A stretch of 48,322 nucleotides of DNA from a virus. Numbering within the stretch: position 1 is the first letter of the stretch; the number at the start of each line of letters is the position of its first letter. The notes below the pieces were generated by a model. That model did not search any database. It was not told the DNA's origin and saw only the letters and a list, made by a program, of their open reading frames with translations. Shown here piece by piece: positions 1 to 7,849 of the stretch. The stretch covers positions 1 to 48,322 of IMG/VR virus record IMGVR_UViG_3300040806_000846. One strand, given 5' to 3'. Made by a program: the position numbers and the translations under genes.

Positions 1-239
1 TCAAGTTGAAGAATAGCATCTCTATACTGATTCTCCAACCATCTCTTAAATTGTATGAATTCAATGTCTCTGTCATCATGAAACACCTCAATCCACACTT
101 TAAAGTGGAATGTGTGTCTATGAGGATAACCTAGAAAACTAACGTCATACTCGTCGCCAGTTGCTAGATTAGGATCTTCTAATGCCGCAGGATACTTATG
201 TATACCTTCTTTACTAAATGTTACCCAAATACTTCTCAT
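1..239 (-). CDS. Conserved phage protein, unknown function (C-terminus cut by window edge)
   Basis: The frame is open from an ATG at 239 down to base 1, so about 79 residues are present and the C-terminus lies outside the window. The N-terminus reads MRSIWVTFSKEGIHKYPAA, followed by an HRHTFHFKVWIEVFHDDRD-type segment rich in His and Asp. From memory this resembles a conserved hypothetical protein of T4-like cyanophages. The ATG overlaps the stop of the upstream gene in an ATGA arrangement, which indicates translational coupling. I recognise no catalytic motif. The gene is real on the basis of coupling and family-like sequence; its function is unknown. Confidence 0.75.
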   Translation of the reverse strand, partial: MRSIWVTFSKEGIHKYPAALEDPNLATGDEYDVSFLGYPHRHTFHFKVWIEVFHDDRDIEFIQFKRWLENQYRDAILQL

Positions 240-427
240 AATTTTTCCTTATCTTTTTTCCACATTGGATGTGATGCTAATCGTGTTATTGCAATTAAAA
301 ATAACAAAAATCCGAGACCACCCATCCAATGTGTGCGAGTTAGGTATTCACCAATATATAAAGTAGTTGATGCACTTAGTGTAAACCAAAACTCGTGTTT
401 TACAATAAAATCCCATAAACTTCTCAT
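236..427 (-). CDS. Small membrane protein, unknown
   Basis: A 63-residue protein with two probable hydrophobic segments: roughly residues 12-27, and 35-51 containing GGLGFLLFLIAITRLA. The C-terminus is Lys-rich (MWKKDKEKL), consistent with a cytoplasmic tail. A good ribosome binding site (AAGGAG) lies about 7 bases before the ATG, and the stop overlaps the next start (ATGA). It belongs to a run of short membrane-protein genes at this end of the window. I cannot assign a function. Confidence 0.65.
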   Translation of the reverse strand: MRSLWDFIVKHEFWFTLSASTTLYIGEYLTRTHWMGGLGFLLFLIAITRLASHPMWKKDKEKL

Positions 428-437
428 ACAATTCTCC

Positions 438-635
438 TTATACTATGTTACTTGCTTGTGGTCCTTTCGCACCTTCAGTAACATCATATGTAACTGCTTG
501 ATCTTCTTGTAAAGACTTATATCCATCACCTGCTATTGCTGTATGATGTGCAAACACATCTTTACTGCCATCGTCTGGTGATATAAATCCAAATCCTTTA
601 CTTGAATCAAACCATTTTACTTTTCCTGTCGCCAT
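438..635 (-). CDS. cspA: Cold-shock protein, CspA family
   Basis: This 65-residue protein is a complete single cold-shock domain. It starts [18 protein letters not shown] and carries the RNP1 motif KGFGFI (residues 13-18) and the RNP2-type motif VFAHH (27-31), the aromatic RNA/ssDNA-binding surface of the family. Family members melt RNA secondary structure and act as antiterminators or RNA chaperones. It is slightly shorter than E. coli CspA (70 residues). It lies 1 base after the stop of a 30-residue coupled gene, so it is probably translated from the same polycistronic message. A role in phage RNA handling is inferred. Confidence 0.95.
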   Translation of the reverse strand: MATGKVKWFDSSKGFGFISPDDGSKDVFAHHTAIAGDGYKSLQEDQAVTYDVTEGAKGPQASNIV

Positions 636-636
636 T

Positions 637-729
637 CTATTTTCCTCTTTTTGAAGTATTACCTTCGCTATTAAATTCTAAAGGTACTTCCTTCAAAACT
701 ACATGTCCATATGGACTATGTTCTTTCAT
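637..729 (-). CDS. Micro-protein of 30 residues, translationally coupled
   Basis: A short frame runs from the ATG at 729 to a TAG at 637-639. It encodes 30 residues starting [14 protein letters not shown] and ending TSKRGK. Its ATG overlaps the upstream stop codon as TAATG, and its stop lies one base before the cspA start. The position fills the space between two real genes with overlap on one side, so I call it a real gene. There is no recognisable family. Confidence 0.5.
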   Translation of the reverse strand: MKEHSPYGHVVLKEVPLEFNSEGNTSKRGK

Positions 730-1151
730 TATGCTTCTTTGCTCGGATCCCATAACGTTAAATTTTTTGTTTTAAGTCTATTGACTACAAGTTTATACCT
801 GCTTTGTTCTGCTTTCCATTCCTTTAACCACTTATGCCCGTCACGTTCTGCATCAATAAAGATTGCATTAGTGAATGCTAAGGGTAATAATACAGCACAG
901 TGAATAAAGATACTGACTACTGTGTTGTAATTAAAGAACCCTAAGTAATTAGATGCTAAGAAACCAAACCACACACTCCAAATAGTAAACAGCACTAACA
1001 TAAAGTAAGTCTGTAAACTTGGGTCTGGAATATACTTTAATGGATTATATCTAACATCCATCACACGTCTCCAGCCATTCACAAGGCTGAATACAGTTCG
1101 TCTAAATAGACTTGGCTTTTTTAAACTTGGTTCTATCATATCATTCTCCAT
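729..1151 (-). CDS. Membrane protein with two or three TM segments, unknown
   Basis: A 140-residue protein. A basic N-terminal region of about 47 residues is followed by hydrophobic segments around residues 49-70 (YFMLVLFTIWSVWFGFLA) and 76-98. A soluble, charged C-terminal region then runs to DPSKEA, with several Lys and Arg. The start overlaps the end of the upstream 37-residue frame and the stop overlaps the next start (TAATG). It sits in a run of inner-membrane-type proteins. No family is recognised. Confidence 0.7.
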   Translation of the reverse strand: MENDMIEPSLKKPSLFRRTVFSLVNGWRRVMDVRYNPLKYIPDPSLQTYFMLVLFTIWSVWFGFLASNYLGFFNYNTVVSIFIHCAVLLPLAFTNAIFIDAERDGHKWLKEWKAEQSRYKLVVNRLKTKNLTLWDPSKEA

Positions 1152-1254
1152 TCTTTAACCTGACAATTATGTATTCTTTTATTACATGCATTCCATAAGA
1201 TAGCCATGTAACTACTACTAAACTCCAAAACATTAAAACTAACATGTCTATCAT
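1141..1254 (-). CDS. 37-residue single-pass membrane peptide
   Basis: A short frame from the ATG at 1254 to the TGA at 1141-1143. It starts MIDMLVLMFWSLVVVTWLSY, a single hydrophobic helix, followed by a basic tail ending VRLKNGE. It overlaps the upstream gene's stop (ATGA) and runs 11 bases into the next gene. The double overlap and the transmembrane composition support a real micro-protein. Function unknown. Confidence 0.5.
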   Translation of the reverse strand: MIDMLVLMFWSLVVVTWLSYGMHVIKEYIIVRLKNGE

Positions 1255-1412
1255 TCATGGTCCTTCTCAATAGGATTATCATAATAGTCATGTGTTCCTG
1301 CTTTGTATCTTGCTTTCTTTTCGCTAACTAACACGTTACTCATGTAAGCAAAATAGCCTGCACCAATAAGAAAAACAATACCTACAATAAAATTAAGTAC
1401 GTCCTCAATCAT
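1251..1412 (-). CDS. Small single-pass membrane protein
   Basis: I choose the ATG at 1412 (MIEDVLNFIVGIVFLIGAG), which overlaps the stop of the preceding 43-residue gene by 8 bases. An in-frame TTG 27 bases further upstream is less convincing because it would lie deep inside that gene. The 53-residue product has one N-terminal transmembrane helix (about residues 6-24) and a charged tail ending NPIEKDHE. It is probably a phage inner-membrane protein of unknown function. Confidence 0.6.
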   Translation of the reverse strand: MIEDVLNFIVGIVFLIGAGYFAYMSNVLVSEKKARYKAGTHDYYDNPIEKDHE

Positions 1413-1536
1413 CGTAGTAGTCTCCTTCTTCCATAGCAATCAGTTTGTCTCTGAATTCTGTCACTAGATCAATAAGACCACTAATTTCTGTTTGGTCTTC
1501 TTTTGTATCTATTTCTACTTCTAATTTAATTTTCAT
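1405..1536 (-). CDS. Acidic 43-residue protein, first gene after an early promoter
   Basis: The frame runs from the ATG at 1536 to the TGA at 1405-1407 and encodes 43 residues, starting MKIKLEVEIDTKEDQ and ending EEGDYYDD. It is highly charged and acidic. It is the first gene downstream of the sigma70-type promoter at 1549-1577. The leader would be only about 6 bases and no ribosome binding site is visible. It is coupled to the next gene through the overlap ATGATTGA. No family is recognised. Confidence 0.55.
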   Translation of the reverse strand: MKIKLEVEIDTKEDQTEISGLIDLVTEFRDKLIAMEEGDYYDD

Positions 1537-1548
1537 ATTTAATATACT

Positions 1549-1577
1549 ATTTTATATAAAATAGCACCATTTGTCAA
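1549..1577 (-). promoter_or_regulatory. Sigma70-type (early) promoter
   Basis: On the minus strand, TTGACA (1577-1572) is followed by a 17-base spacer and TAAAAT (1554-1549). The -35 box is preceded by GG, as at most other early promoters here. It would drive the small-protein operon 1536 to 1. It overlaps the end of the gene at 1574-1828. Confidence 0.75.
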
Positions 1578-1828
1578 CCTTTTTTTCTGGCAAAGTATTT
1601 CCATATGCCATATAAACTTAAACTGAACCAAAATATTTCTATTACCATACTTGCTAAATTAAAACTATAAACTAAACTTACAGTAACCAGTATAGCAACA
1701 ATCATGTTGTTAAAACTATACCAAAAACCTTTAGGGTCTATCCTATCAAACTGTAATAATGCATAAGTAGTAATCAATAATGCTACACCTATAAGTCCTA
1801 TTACATCGGATATGCCTACGTCGTTCAT
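1574..1828 (-). CDS. CBU_0592-like small membrane protein
   Basis: This 84-residue protein has three probable hydrophobic segments: around residues 8-25 (VIGLIGVALLITTYALLQ), 38-58, and 60-77. The pattern of a GLIGV helix, then an SFN..VA....SL..S helix and a final IEIFW..LS..G helix resembles the CBU_0592-like family of bacterial membrane proteins. That family has no firm function. The start overlaps the upstream stop by four bases (ATGA). It may be a host-derived gene. Family assignment is by recall, so moderate. Confidence 0.65.
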   Translation of the reverse strand: MNDVGISDVIGLIGVALLITTYALLQFDRIDPKGFWYSFNNMIVAILVTVSLVYSFNLASMVIEIFWFSLSLYGIWKYFARKKG

Positions 1829-2352
1829 TCTATAATTTCATCCTTAGTGTACTTGGTCCAATCGGTGTACACTTTTCTATCCATTAAGTCATGAACCTTG
1901 TGTGTCCATACTCCTGGATTTGTTGCTCTAAAATCTTTGTCGTCTAACTTAATACATGCGTTGTATCCTAATTGACCTATAAATGGTAACTTAACACTAA
2001 TCATTGGTATAAAAGTGTCATACTCTGTCATACCATAATCAAGTATAATTTCATGATACTTAACATCATAATCAAGTGTAACCCATACATCGTTCTTCAA
2101 CAGTTCCATTACCATAAAGTCCCAATCTCTCCAACTTTGATCATCTGGATCTTGGCTTGTGTGCGATGGATTAAAACTTTGATTAGCACCTAGATAGATA
2201 TGAGGACACTTGTTGTTTAATGCCCTTGCTAATATTTCTTTAGGATTCTGTAAGCCAATAACAAACAATGTTCGTTGACCATACATAGGTGTATGCTCTA
2301 CTTCAGTTCCTATAAAGAAGTTAGTATCTTCTGTATAACCTTCTCTATCCAT
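1825..2352 (-). CDS. Conserved phage protein, unknown (downstream of TGT/DpdA-like gene)
   Basis: A 175-residue soluble protein with no signal peptide or membrane helix. It contains an IYLGANQSF stretch (about residues 52-60), a central WRDWDFMVMELL segment and the C-terminal motif NPGVWTHKVHDL then YTDWTKYTKDEIIE. From memory the C-terminal part resembles a conserved hypothetical of T4-like cyanophages. It lies in the same operon as the clamp and the TGT/DpdA-like transglycosylase, so a role in DNA metabolism is possible but unproven. Confidence 0.75.
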   Translation of the reverse strand: MDREGYTEDTNFFIGTEVEHTPMYGQRTLFVIGLQNPKEILARALNNKCPHIYLGANQSFNPSHTSQDPDDQSWRDWDFMVMELLKNDVWVTLDYDVKYHEIILDYGMTEYDTFIPMISVKLPFIGQLGYNACIKLDDKDFRATNPGVWTHKVHDLMDRKVYTDWTKYTKDEIIE

Positions 2353-2541
2353 TTAAAATAACCACTGCAATAATAATACTACAAACACACCTTTAGCAAA
2401 ACCTATAAGGCCCATTGCCCAAGGACATAAATTGTATTTGTGTGCTATATCATTTGTAAAGTCTTTGTGCCAATCTATAAAGTCTAGTGTTAGTATCCAA
2501 CTTTTGTTTGCATAATATTTTATATTATCTACTATACCCAT
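2353..2541 (-). CDS. Small membrane-anchored protein, unknown
   Basis: A 62-residue protein starting MGIVDNIKYYANKSW, with a soluble N-terminal half and one C-terminal hydrophobic helix (LIGFAKGVFVVLLLQWLF). It begins 2 bases after the TGT/DpdA-like gene and abuts the start of the 175-residue gene. The spacing fits a polycistronic operon. Function unknown. Confidence 0.6.
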   Translation of the reverse strand: MGIVDNIKYYANKSWILTLDFIDWHKDFTNDIAHKYNLCPWAMGLIGFAKGVFVVLLLQWLF

Positions 2542-2543
2542 AA

Positions 2544-4106
2544 TTAAAACTCAAAAAATGTATCCATTACTTCTTCGTTATCGCCATCATCTTCTCCAGC
2601 GAAACCTATATGTGTTAAGAACTCTCTATGGTCTGCTACCATACCTCTTGGATTTGGATTACTAGGATCAAATAGATCCTCTGCAAACTTTTGGAAGTAT
2701 AAAATATTAGCAGGAACATACGGAGATACTTCTTGTGCCTTACTGCTTTTCTTAGTAGGCTTTCTCCAGTTCTTGTAATCTAATGTTTCTCTATAACGTT
2801 CTACATCAGCAAGTCTGTTTGCTTCTTGTACTGCGTCAATGTGGTTGAACACACTGTGAGCCATGTAATACAAATAACTCTGTGTGTCCCAACTAGTGCT
2901 GTCTCTTTCTGCTATCATTGGATTGCCTTCAGCATCTAGTTTAGGCTTACCTTCTTTGTCTACTAAAGGTTGACCTTCAGATAGTTTTGCTTTACCATTT
3001 TTATCTAAGTCTCCAGCCTCCATAGGACATAAGTCACCCATTGTAAGTCTTTGCATTACTGGTGAATGTCCAAACGGTGCAGGCATTGTGCTGTTTTTAA
3101 ATGATTGTTGATCAAATGCTCTGTCCATGAAGTAACCAAACTTACCTGGCTCAAAGAAATTGTGTGCATAAGTTTGTCCGTATGCTGTATTCACAAATGG
3201 ACTAGCGGCATCAAAACTTAATGTAATGTTAGGATTGTCATATTTTCTTAACTGTCTTTGTATTGCTGTTAAGAAACATGCCCATTGTAGTTTACCTGTA
3301 CCTAGGAAGTGTATCCAATCTTTGCCTTCTAATAAACCATCTTCACGTAAGTCTAGCAGTCTGTTTAATACACAACTCATATCTTTCATATTGATACCAG
3401 CAAATGCATAGCCTTCTAGTGTTCTATTCTCATCACCATAAGCCTGTGCAACAAAACTTGGGTCACTAAAGTTCTTAACTTGATTGTACCATTCTTTACT
3501 TGTTGCTTCGTCTGTACCACTTAGTACATTTAAGAACTTAGTTGCACCTGGTACTCTGTTTTCCACAAAGTAGTGCAAGTTAAGTAAACTGATATCTAAT
3601 GTATCTTTAAACTCTGTTAGTCCTGTTTTACTGCTTAGTGGTTCAACTGCGGCAAAGGCTGGAATGTCTAATGTCATACTCCAGTCTGCTGTATGCTCTA
3701 ACCAACGTAATATCTTTTCACACATCTTTGTACGAGCAGGATCGTTAGGATCTTTTGCGTTGTCCCAATCCATTTTCATAACGCCTGTAGCAATTTGGAA
3801 ACCACCTGAGTCACCTAGTATTACTTTACATTCGTTTCTATCTCTTTCCTGTATCATTGGCTCGTCTTTATGACTTTTAGCAATGTCTAAGTGAGCATGA
3901 CCGGCTGAATATAATCCATATGGATAATGGAAGTATGTGTCTTTGGCTTTTAGAAAGTCTAAGCCTTCGTTACCATGTTCAAATCCTGCAGGTGTTCTAC
4001 TGTTTGCAGGGTCTTTGTTTAGAATCTTATCTACTTGCTTTACATAGAAACTGCTAATAGCCGGCAAATATACAGCATAGTCTAACTGTCTTTTACCTAA
4101 GTCCAT
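2544..4106 (-). CDS. TGT/DpdA-like transglycosylase with a putative clamp-binding tail
   Basis: A 520-residue protein with the TIM-barrel motifs of queuine tRNA-ribosyltransferase (TGT) and its DNA-acting relative DpdA. DSGGFQ is at residues 99-104, the HFLGTG segment at 266-271 matches the TGT YLMGVG position, and SFDAASPF carries D299, the likely catalytic Asp. The CxCxxC zinc site of bacterial TGT is not visible. A charged insertion near residues 365-400 carries repeated DK.GK.KL motifs. In many phages DpdA-type enzymes exchange guanine in DNA for 7-deazaguanine derivatives; tRNA as substrate is the alternative. The protein ends EVMDTFFEF, almost identical to the end of the polymerase encoded nearby. 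It lies in an operon with the sliding clamp. No preQ0-synthesis gene is in the window. Confidence 0.82.
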   Translation of the reverse strand: MDLGKRQLDYAVYLPAISSFYVKQVDKILNKDPANSRTPAGFEHGNEGLDFLKAKDTYFHYPYGLYSAGHAHLDIAKSHKDEPMIQERDRNECKVILGDSGGFQIATGVMKMDWDNAKDPNDPARTKMCEKILRWLEHTADWSMTLDIPAFAAVEPLSSKTGLTEFKDTLDISLLNLHYFVENRVPGATKFLNVLSGTDEATSKEWYNQVKNFSDPSFVAQAYGDENRTLEGYAFAGINMKDMSCVLNRLLDLREDGLLEGKDWIHFLGTGKLQWACFLTAIQRQLRKYDNPNITLSFDAASPFVNTAYGQTYAHNFFEPGKFGYFMDRAFDQQSFKNSTMPAPFGHSPVMQRLTMGDLCPMEAGDLDKNGKAKLSEGQPLVDKEGKPKLDAEGNPMIAERDSTSWDTQSYLYYMAHSVFNHIDAVQEANRLADVERYRETLDYKNWRKPTKKSSKAQEVSPYVPANILYFQKFAEDLFDPSNPNPRGMVADHREFLTHIGFAGEDDGDNEEVMDTFFEF

Positions 4107-4264
4107 TATGCACTCTCTTTAATAAAATCAAGGTCAGCATCTAACTGTTCTGTGTGTAGTGCAAACTCTAATGGTGTAGCAATGCCTTTGTCCATACATG
4201 CTTTGGCGAATTCGTGTAGTTGCTCTTGCGACATTCTACATAATATTTCTACTAAGTCGTTCAT
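4106..4264 (-). CDS. 52-residue protein between clamp and transglycosylase
   Basis: A short frame from the ATG at 4264 to the TAA at 4106-4108. It starts MNDLVEILCRMSQEQLHEF and ends DLDFIKESA; it is mostly helical and acidic. It begins 1 base after the clamp stop codon, and its own stop overlaps the transglycosylase start as TAATG, so the three genes are translationally linked. No family is recognised. The position suggests a small accessory factor of the replication/modification operon. Confidence 0.65.
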   Translation of the reverse strand: MNDLVEILCRMSQEQLHEFAKACMDKGIATPLEFALHTEQLDADLDFIKESA

Positions 4265-4265
4265 G

Positions 4266-5021
4266 CTATCTCCTTGCTGGAAGTAAATATGTGTAAATAC
4301 CTAAGCCACTATCTACCTTAATTTGTAGCAGTCCTTGGTTGTTGATACTCATTACTAAGTTACTGTTATCTCCTAATCTAAGAATCTTTAACACGATATC
4401 TAAAGGCCAACTCCAGTCATTAGTAATCTCACCATCGACATTGTCGTTGATTAGTACTTTAGTTCTGTCGCTACCGCCATCTCCAATGTGAAAATACAAT
4501 GCACTGCCTTCTGTTTTAGGACTGAAGTTACCCTCAAATGTTCCTAATATGCTGTTAAAATACCCTAAGTCTTTTAAATTCTTTGCAGTAGGTAAAATGT
4601 TTACATCAAACTCAGCACCTTTGAACTTAATATCTTTAAGTTGCTGATTGATTACATCTGCTAACATGAATCTATAATTAGCATCGGTACCTTCTGTGCT
4701 TTTGAATGCTACCTCTACTGGTACATCCTCATCGTTTCTGTTCTGTGTTTGTATTTCAACAGTAGCATCGTCACTGTCAAAGCCTGGAAACTTTAAGTAT
4801 CCATCTAACACACTCATTCTGCTTAGTCCAACAGTTGCTTCTGCAAAGTCGGGTACAGGGTTTACACTTTGTCCTTTAAGAATTACAGTTTTGTCTGCGT
4901 CAACAGTCTCTAACTCTGTAAGTTCAGTAGTGCCTTTAATTTTTACCATTTCAAACACACCAAGACTATGTGTATGTCTTAGTACATCTTTGAAATAATC
5001 TTTAATATAATTGTTCGCCAT
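4266..5021 (-). CDS. 45: Sliding clamp (T4 gp45 family)
   Basis: A 251-residue protein, close to T4 gp45 (228 residues). It has the alternating beta-strand pattern of a processivity clamp, for example KFPGFDSDDATVEIQT and a C-terminal strand LGIYTYLLPARR. Gp45 forms a trimeric ring on DNA that tethers the polymerase, and in T4 it also serves as activator of late transcription with gp33 and gp55. It has its own early promoter (5051-5079) and a CGGAG ribosome binding site. The operon continues into the TGT/DpdA-like gene. The clamp loader ATPase is encoded at 44607-45536. Confidence 0.85.
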   Translation of the reverse strand: MANNYIKDYFKDVLRHTHSLGVFEMVKIKGTTELTELETVDADKTVILKGQSVNPVPDFAEATVGLSRMSVLDGYLKFPGFDSDDATVEIQTQNRNDEDVPVEVAFKSTEGTDANYRFMLADVINQQLKDIKFKGAEFDVNILPTAKNLKDLGYFNSILGTFEGNFSPKTEGSALYFHIGDGGSDRTKVLINDNVDGEITNDWSWPLDIVLKILRLGDNSNLVMSINNQGLLQIKVDSGLGIYTYLLPARR

Positions 5022-5050
5022 TTATTTCTCCGTAGAATATTATTCTGTAT

Positions 5051-5079
5051 ATTGTAGTACACTTATTTAGAAAAGTCAA
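5051..5079 (-). promoter_or_regulatory. Sigma70-type promoter of the clamp operon
   Basis: TTGACT (5079-5074), a 17-base spacer and TACAAT (5056-5051) on the minus strand. The leader then carries CGGAG before the ATG at 5021. Confidence 0.8.
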
Positions 5080-5103
5080 GTAAATTCTCATGTTTTTTTT
5101 CGA

Positions 5104-7791
5104 TTAAAATTCAAAGAAATTATCCATAACCTCATTATCATTTGCTCTAGACAAGTCCCATCCAAGTACGCCTAACACGTTTTGTATCTTTTTATCTAGA
5201 ACTGCACTTTCCATACCTTCATCATCAAAAGGTAATTCTTTAAACCATTGTGGAATCTTTAGTTCGTCTGTTGGATATGCAATACTTGTATAACCCATAG
5301 GATTATTTTTAAGTCTGCATACTACAACTTTTGCACCATCCATAATGCTTAAACTGTATTGATCACTGTTAGCAAACTTAAGGTCATTCCATACTATACT
5401 TGCCTTAACATGCCCAGGAATCATTTTGTTCTCTGTTTCTTCTTTTAGTTTTTCTAATTTGTATAGATTTGTATTACTTTTCATATTAGTTTGCTTTCTA
5501 TACTTCTTGGTGTACATGGTTAAGTTGTTTACCCTTTTAGGCATACCTTTCTTCCATGGTTCTAATTCTTTAAATGTTACTTTGAAGTCTTTTATCTTTT
5601 GTATAACTTCTTTCTCTGGCATACCTTCTAATGCAGAGTCTAGTATCTCTTCAAGGAATTCCTGTACAAACTCAGGAGTATCACTTCGCTTGATATCCAT
5701 ACCCATAATTTTTAGTTTACCACCTTCTGGTTGATAGCCTTCAATGTCTAAACACTTGATAGCATATCTCTTCTTAGTAATAAACAGTCCACTCTTACCA
5801 ACTACTTCTCTACCTGCTTTGATAACACTACCAATCTTAAGTGGTACGTTAAAACTATCCTTCATAAACTGTGGGAATGTATCACTGACTGTATTTGAAA
5901 TGTGATCATACAATGTGATAGCACTTTGCATATCTAGGCTAACATCAGCCGGCAATGACGGAACAGCGGAGAAGTAAACAGAGTCTGTATCTCCGTAGAC
6001 GATAGTCTCTCCGGTATGATCATAGTCTCCTGTAAACATTCTATTTGTTTCTGCTCCCATGTGTTTTGTAATAGCACGACCTGTGAGTGTTGTTGATTGC
6101 CCAATACGTTTGTCGAAGAACCTACAACCAGGATTGAGAATAGCACCATACAAACTGTTAAGGTTGATCTTTTTAACAAGTTGTCGCTTGTCATAAAATG
6201 CTTTTTCTTCTTCTGTTGTAGCATTCTTTTTCTTTGCTTGTAGTTCTTGTCGTTCTGCATACCATCTCTCCAGTAGTCCAGGTACAATACCTTGTACATC
6301 TGTTTTAAATATAGTTCCGTTAGCACTTATGTTCCAAGGTTGACCACTGTGGAATACTAAATTGTATACATCAGCACCAGTAACATCTACACTAGTACCA
6401 TCTTCCATGTCTAGTTTCATAACAGTATCAACATCTTTAGCCATTACCATTTCATATTCATTGCTACCAAACTTGCCTAACCATGAATCAGCAAATGATA
6501 GTTTTTCTAACTTCTGTTTATTTTCTATTTCTTCGTCTGTGAATTCTGGTCTAAGTTGTCCAACAATGGTTTCTGGAGCCATATTCAATGCTCTAAACAC
6601 ACTAGGATATAGACTGTTTATGTCCATTGAACCTATCCATTCATGCATACCTTTCTTAGGGAAAGCCACATAAGCACCAGCGGCCTGTGTGTTTTCTGCT
6701 TTGCTTCTAATTCTATCTGGAACACAGAATCCACGTAGATGTGCTTCGTTGATAATTGCTTGTTCTGTAGTTGCAACTGCTCCCATTGTAGTTGGAAGTA
6801 ATACAGTATTATCATGTGCAATAGTGTTTGCTAAGTCAATGAACTGTAATTTCTTATCCATCTTAGCAATCAACAATACGTCTTGAATATTGTATTCTAA
6901 GAAACGTTCAAAGTCATGATTGTATAGTCTATCTAAACTACCTTCATAAACAACCTTCTTCTCACCGAGTTCCATCTCACCAATAAAGTCTAATCTATAA
7001 CTATGGCGTTCTTCATAGTTGTATTTTCTATACAGTTGCAAATAGTCTAAGTGAACTCTCCCAATGAGATCATAACTTTGTCGTTCACTGCCAAACATTT
7101 CATACTTACGCTCTTTAGGAAACTGTCCAAACAAACACAAACGTCTTGTTTCGCTTTTACCTAATATCTTAATAATCCTATTAGTAGTATAAGGTATGTC
7201 ATAACCTTCACTGTTCCAACCACTTAGTATGTCTGCATCATCTATGAGTGTAAGGAACGTATTAAGCATTTCTGCTTCATCTTTAAATAACATTACTTCA
7301 GGCATACCATTAGCAATGTTTTGTGCTTGTTGCCAGTCTAATGTTTTAGGTGGTACTGCTAAACATACCATAGCATCCATCCAATCTAAGTATACACCTA
7401 TTGCAGTAATAGGCATAAATGCATCTTCAGGCGAACTAAATCCTTTTACAGGATCAAAGTCAACCTCGATGTCAAAAAATGCTGTATGTAGTTTAGGTAT
7501 CTCTGCGTTGAGATAATTCTTTTCTAGTGTTTTATTGATAGGGCGGACGTCTGTTTCAAACATCTTTCCGCTTTTCTTATTGATTGCTACGTTCTTTCTA
7601 AAGTCCTTTAGAGATTTACAACGTACTTCAGTTACAGGATCGCCATAGACACTTCTTGCTTTACCACGTGGGTCAGCATAATAAAAATTGTATTCAGGTT
7701 GTAGAGTGACAATATGTCTCTTACCATCTACTCTTTCGGATACGAGGATCTTGTCCTTCGTGGTGTCATGAAACGCATCAACGTAACTCAT
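5104..7791 (-). CDS. 43: Family B DNA polymerase (T4 gp43 family)
   Basis: An 895-residue replicative polymerase, matching T4 gp43 (898 residues). Exonuclease motif I reads FFDIEVDFD (around residues 105-113). The polymerase motifs are MDINSLYPS (about 389-397), KKINLNSLYGA in the fingers region, and YGDTDSVYF (about 597-605) with the two metal-binding aspartates. Both 3'-5' proofreading and polymerisation should therefore be active. The C-terminus ends EVMDNFFEF, analogous to the clamp-binding tail of RB69 gp43. The gene is uninterrupted by introns or inteins. It lies between dsbA and the clamp operon, about 58 bases after dsbA, with no clear promoter of its own. Confidence 0.97.
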   Translation of the reverse strand: MSYVDAFHDTTKDKILVSERVDGKRHIVTLQPEYNFYYADPRGKARSVYGDPVTEVRCKSLKDFRKNVAINKKSGKMFETDVRPINKTLEKNYLNAEIPKLHTAFFDIEVDFDPVKGFSSPEDAFMPITAIGVYLDWMDAMVCLAVPPKTLDWQQAQNIANGMPEVMLFKDEAEMLNTFLTLIDDADILSGWNSEGYDIPYTTNRIIKILGKSETRRLCLFGQFPKERKYEMFGSERQSYDLIGRVHLDYLQLYRKYNYEERHSYRLDFIGEMELGEKKVVYEGSLDRLYNHDFERFLEYNIQDVLLIAKMDKKLQFIDLANTIAHDNTVLLPTTMGAVATTEQAIINEAHLRGFCVPDRIRSKAENTQAAGAYVAFPKKGMHEWIGSMDINSLYPSVFRALNMAPETIVGQLRPEFTDEEIENKQKLEKLSFADSWLGKFGSNEYEMVMAKDVDTVMKLDMEDGTSVDVTGADVYNLVFHSGQPWNISANGTIFKTDVQGIVPGLLERWYAERQELQAKKKNATTEEEKAFYDKRQLVKKINLNSLYGAILNPGCRFFDKRIGQSTTLTGRAITKHMGAETNRMFTGDYDHTGETIVYGDTDSVYFSAVPSLPADVSLDMQSAITLYDHISNTVSDTFPQFMKDSFNVPLKIGSVIKAGREVVGKSGLFITKKRYAIKCLDIEGYQPEGGKLKIMGMDIKRSDTPEFVQEFLEEILDSALEGMPEKEVIQKIKDFKVTFKELEPWKKGMPKRVNNLTMYTKKYRKQTNMKSNTNLYKLEKLKEETENKMIPGHVKASIVWNDLKFANSDQYSLSIMDGAKVVVCRLKNNPMGYTSIAYPTDELKIPQWFKELPFDDEGMESAVLDKKIQNVLGVLGWDLSRANDNEVMDNFFEF

Positions 7792-7849
7792 GTATATCTA
7801 TCTCCAAGCATCACTTTAGGCTGACGCAATACCAATTATACTTATAAAA

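Noticed and set aside
1413-1439. TTG at 1439 as start of the small membrane protein
   Set aside because: It lies deep inside the upstream 43-residue gene; the ATG at 1412 gives a tight coupled overlap.
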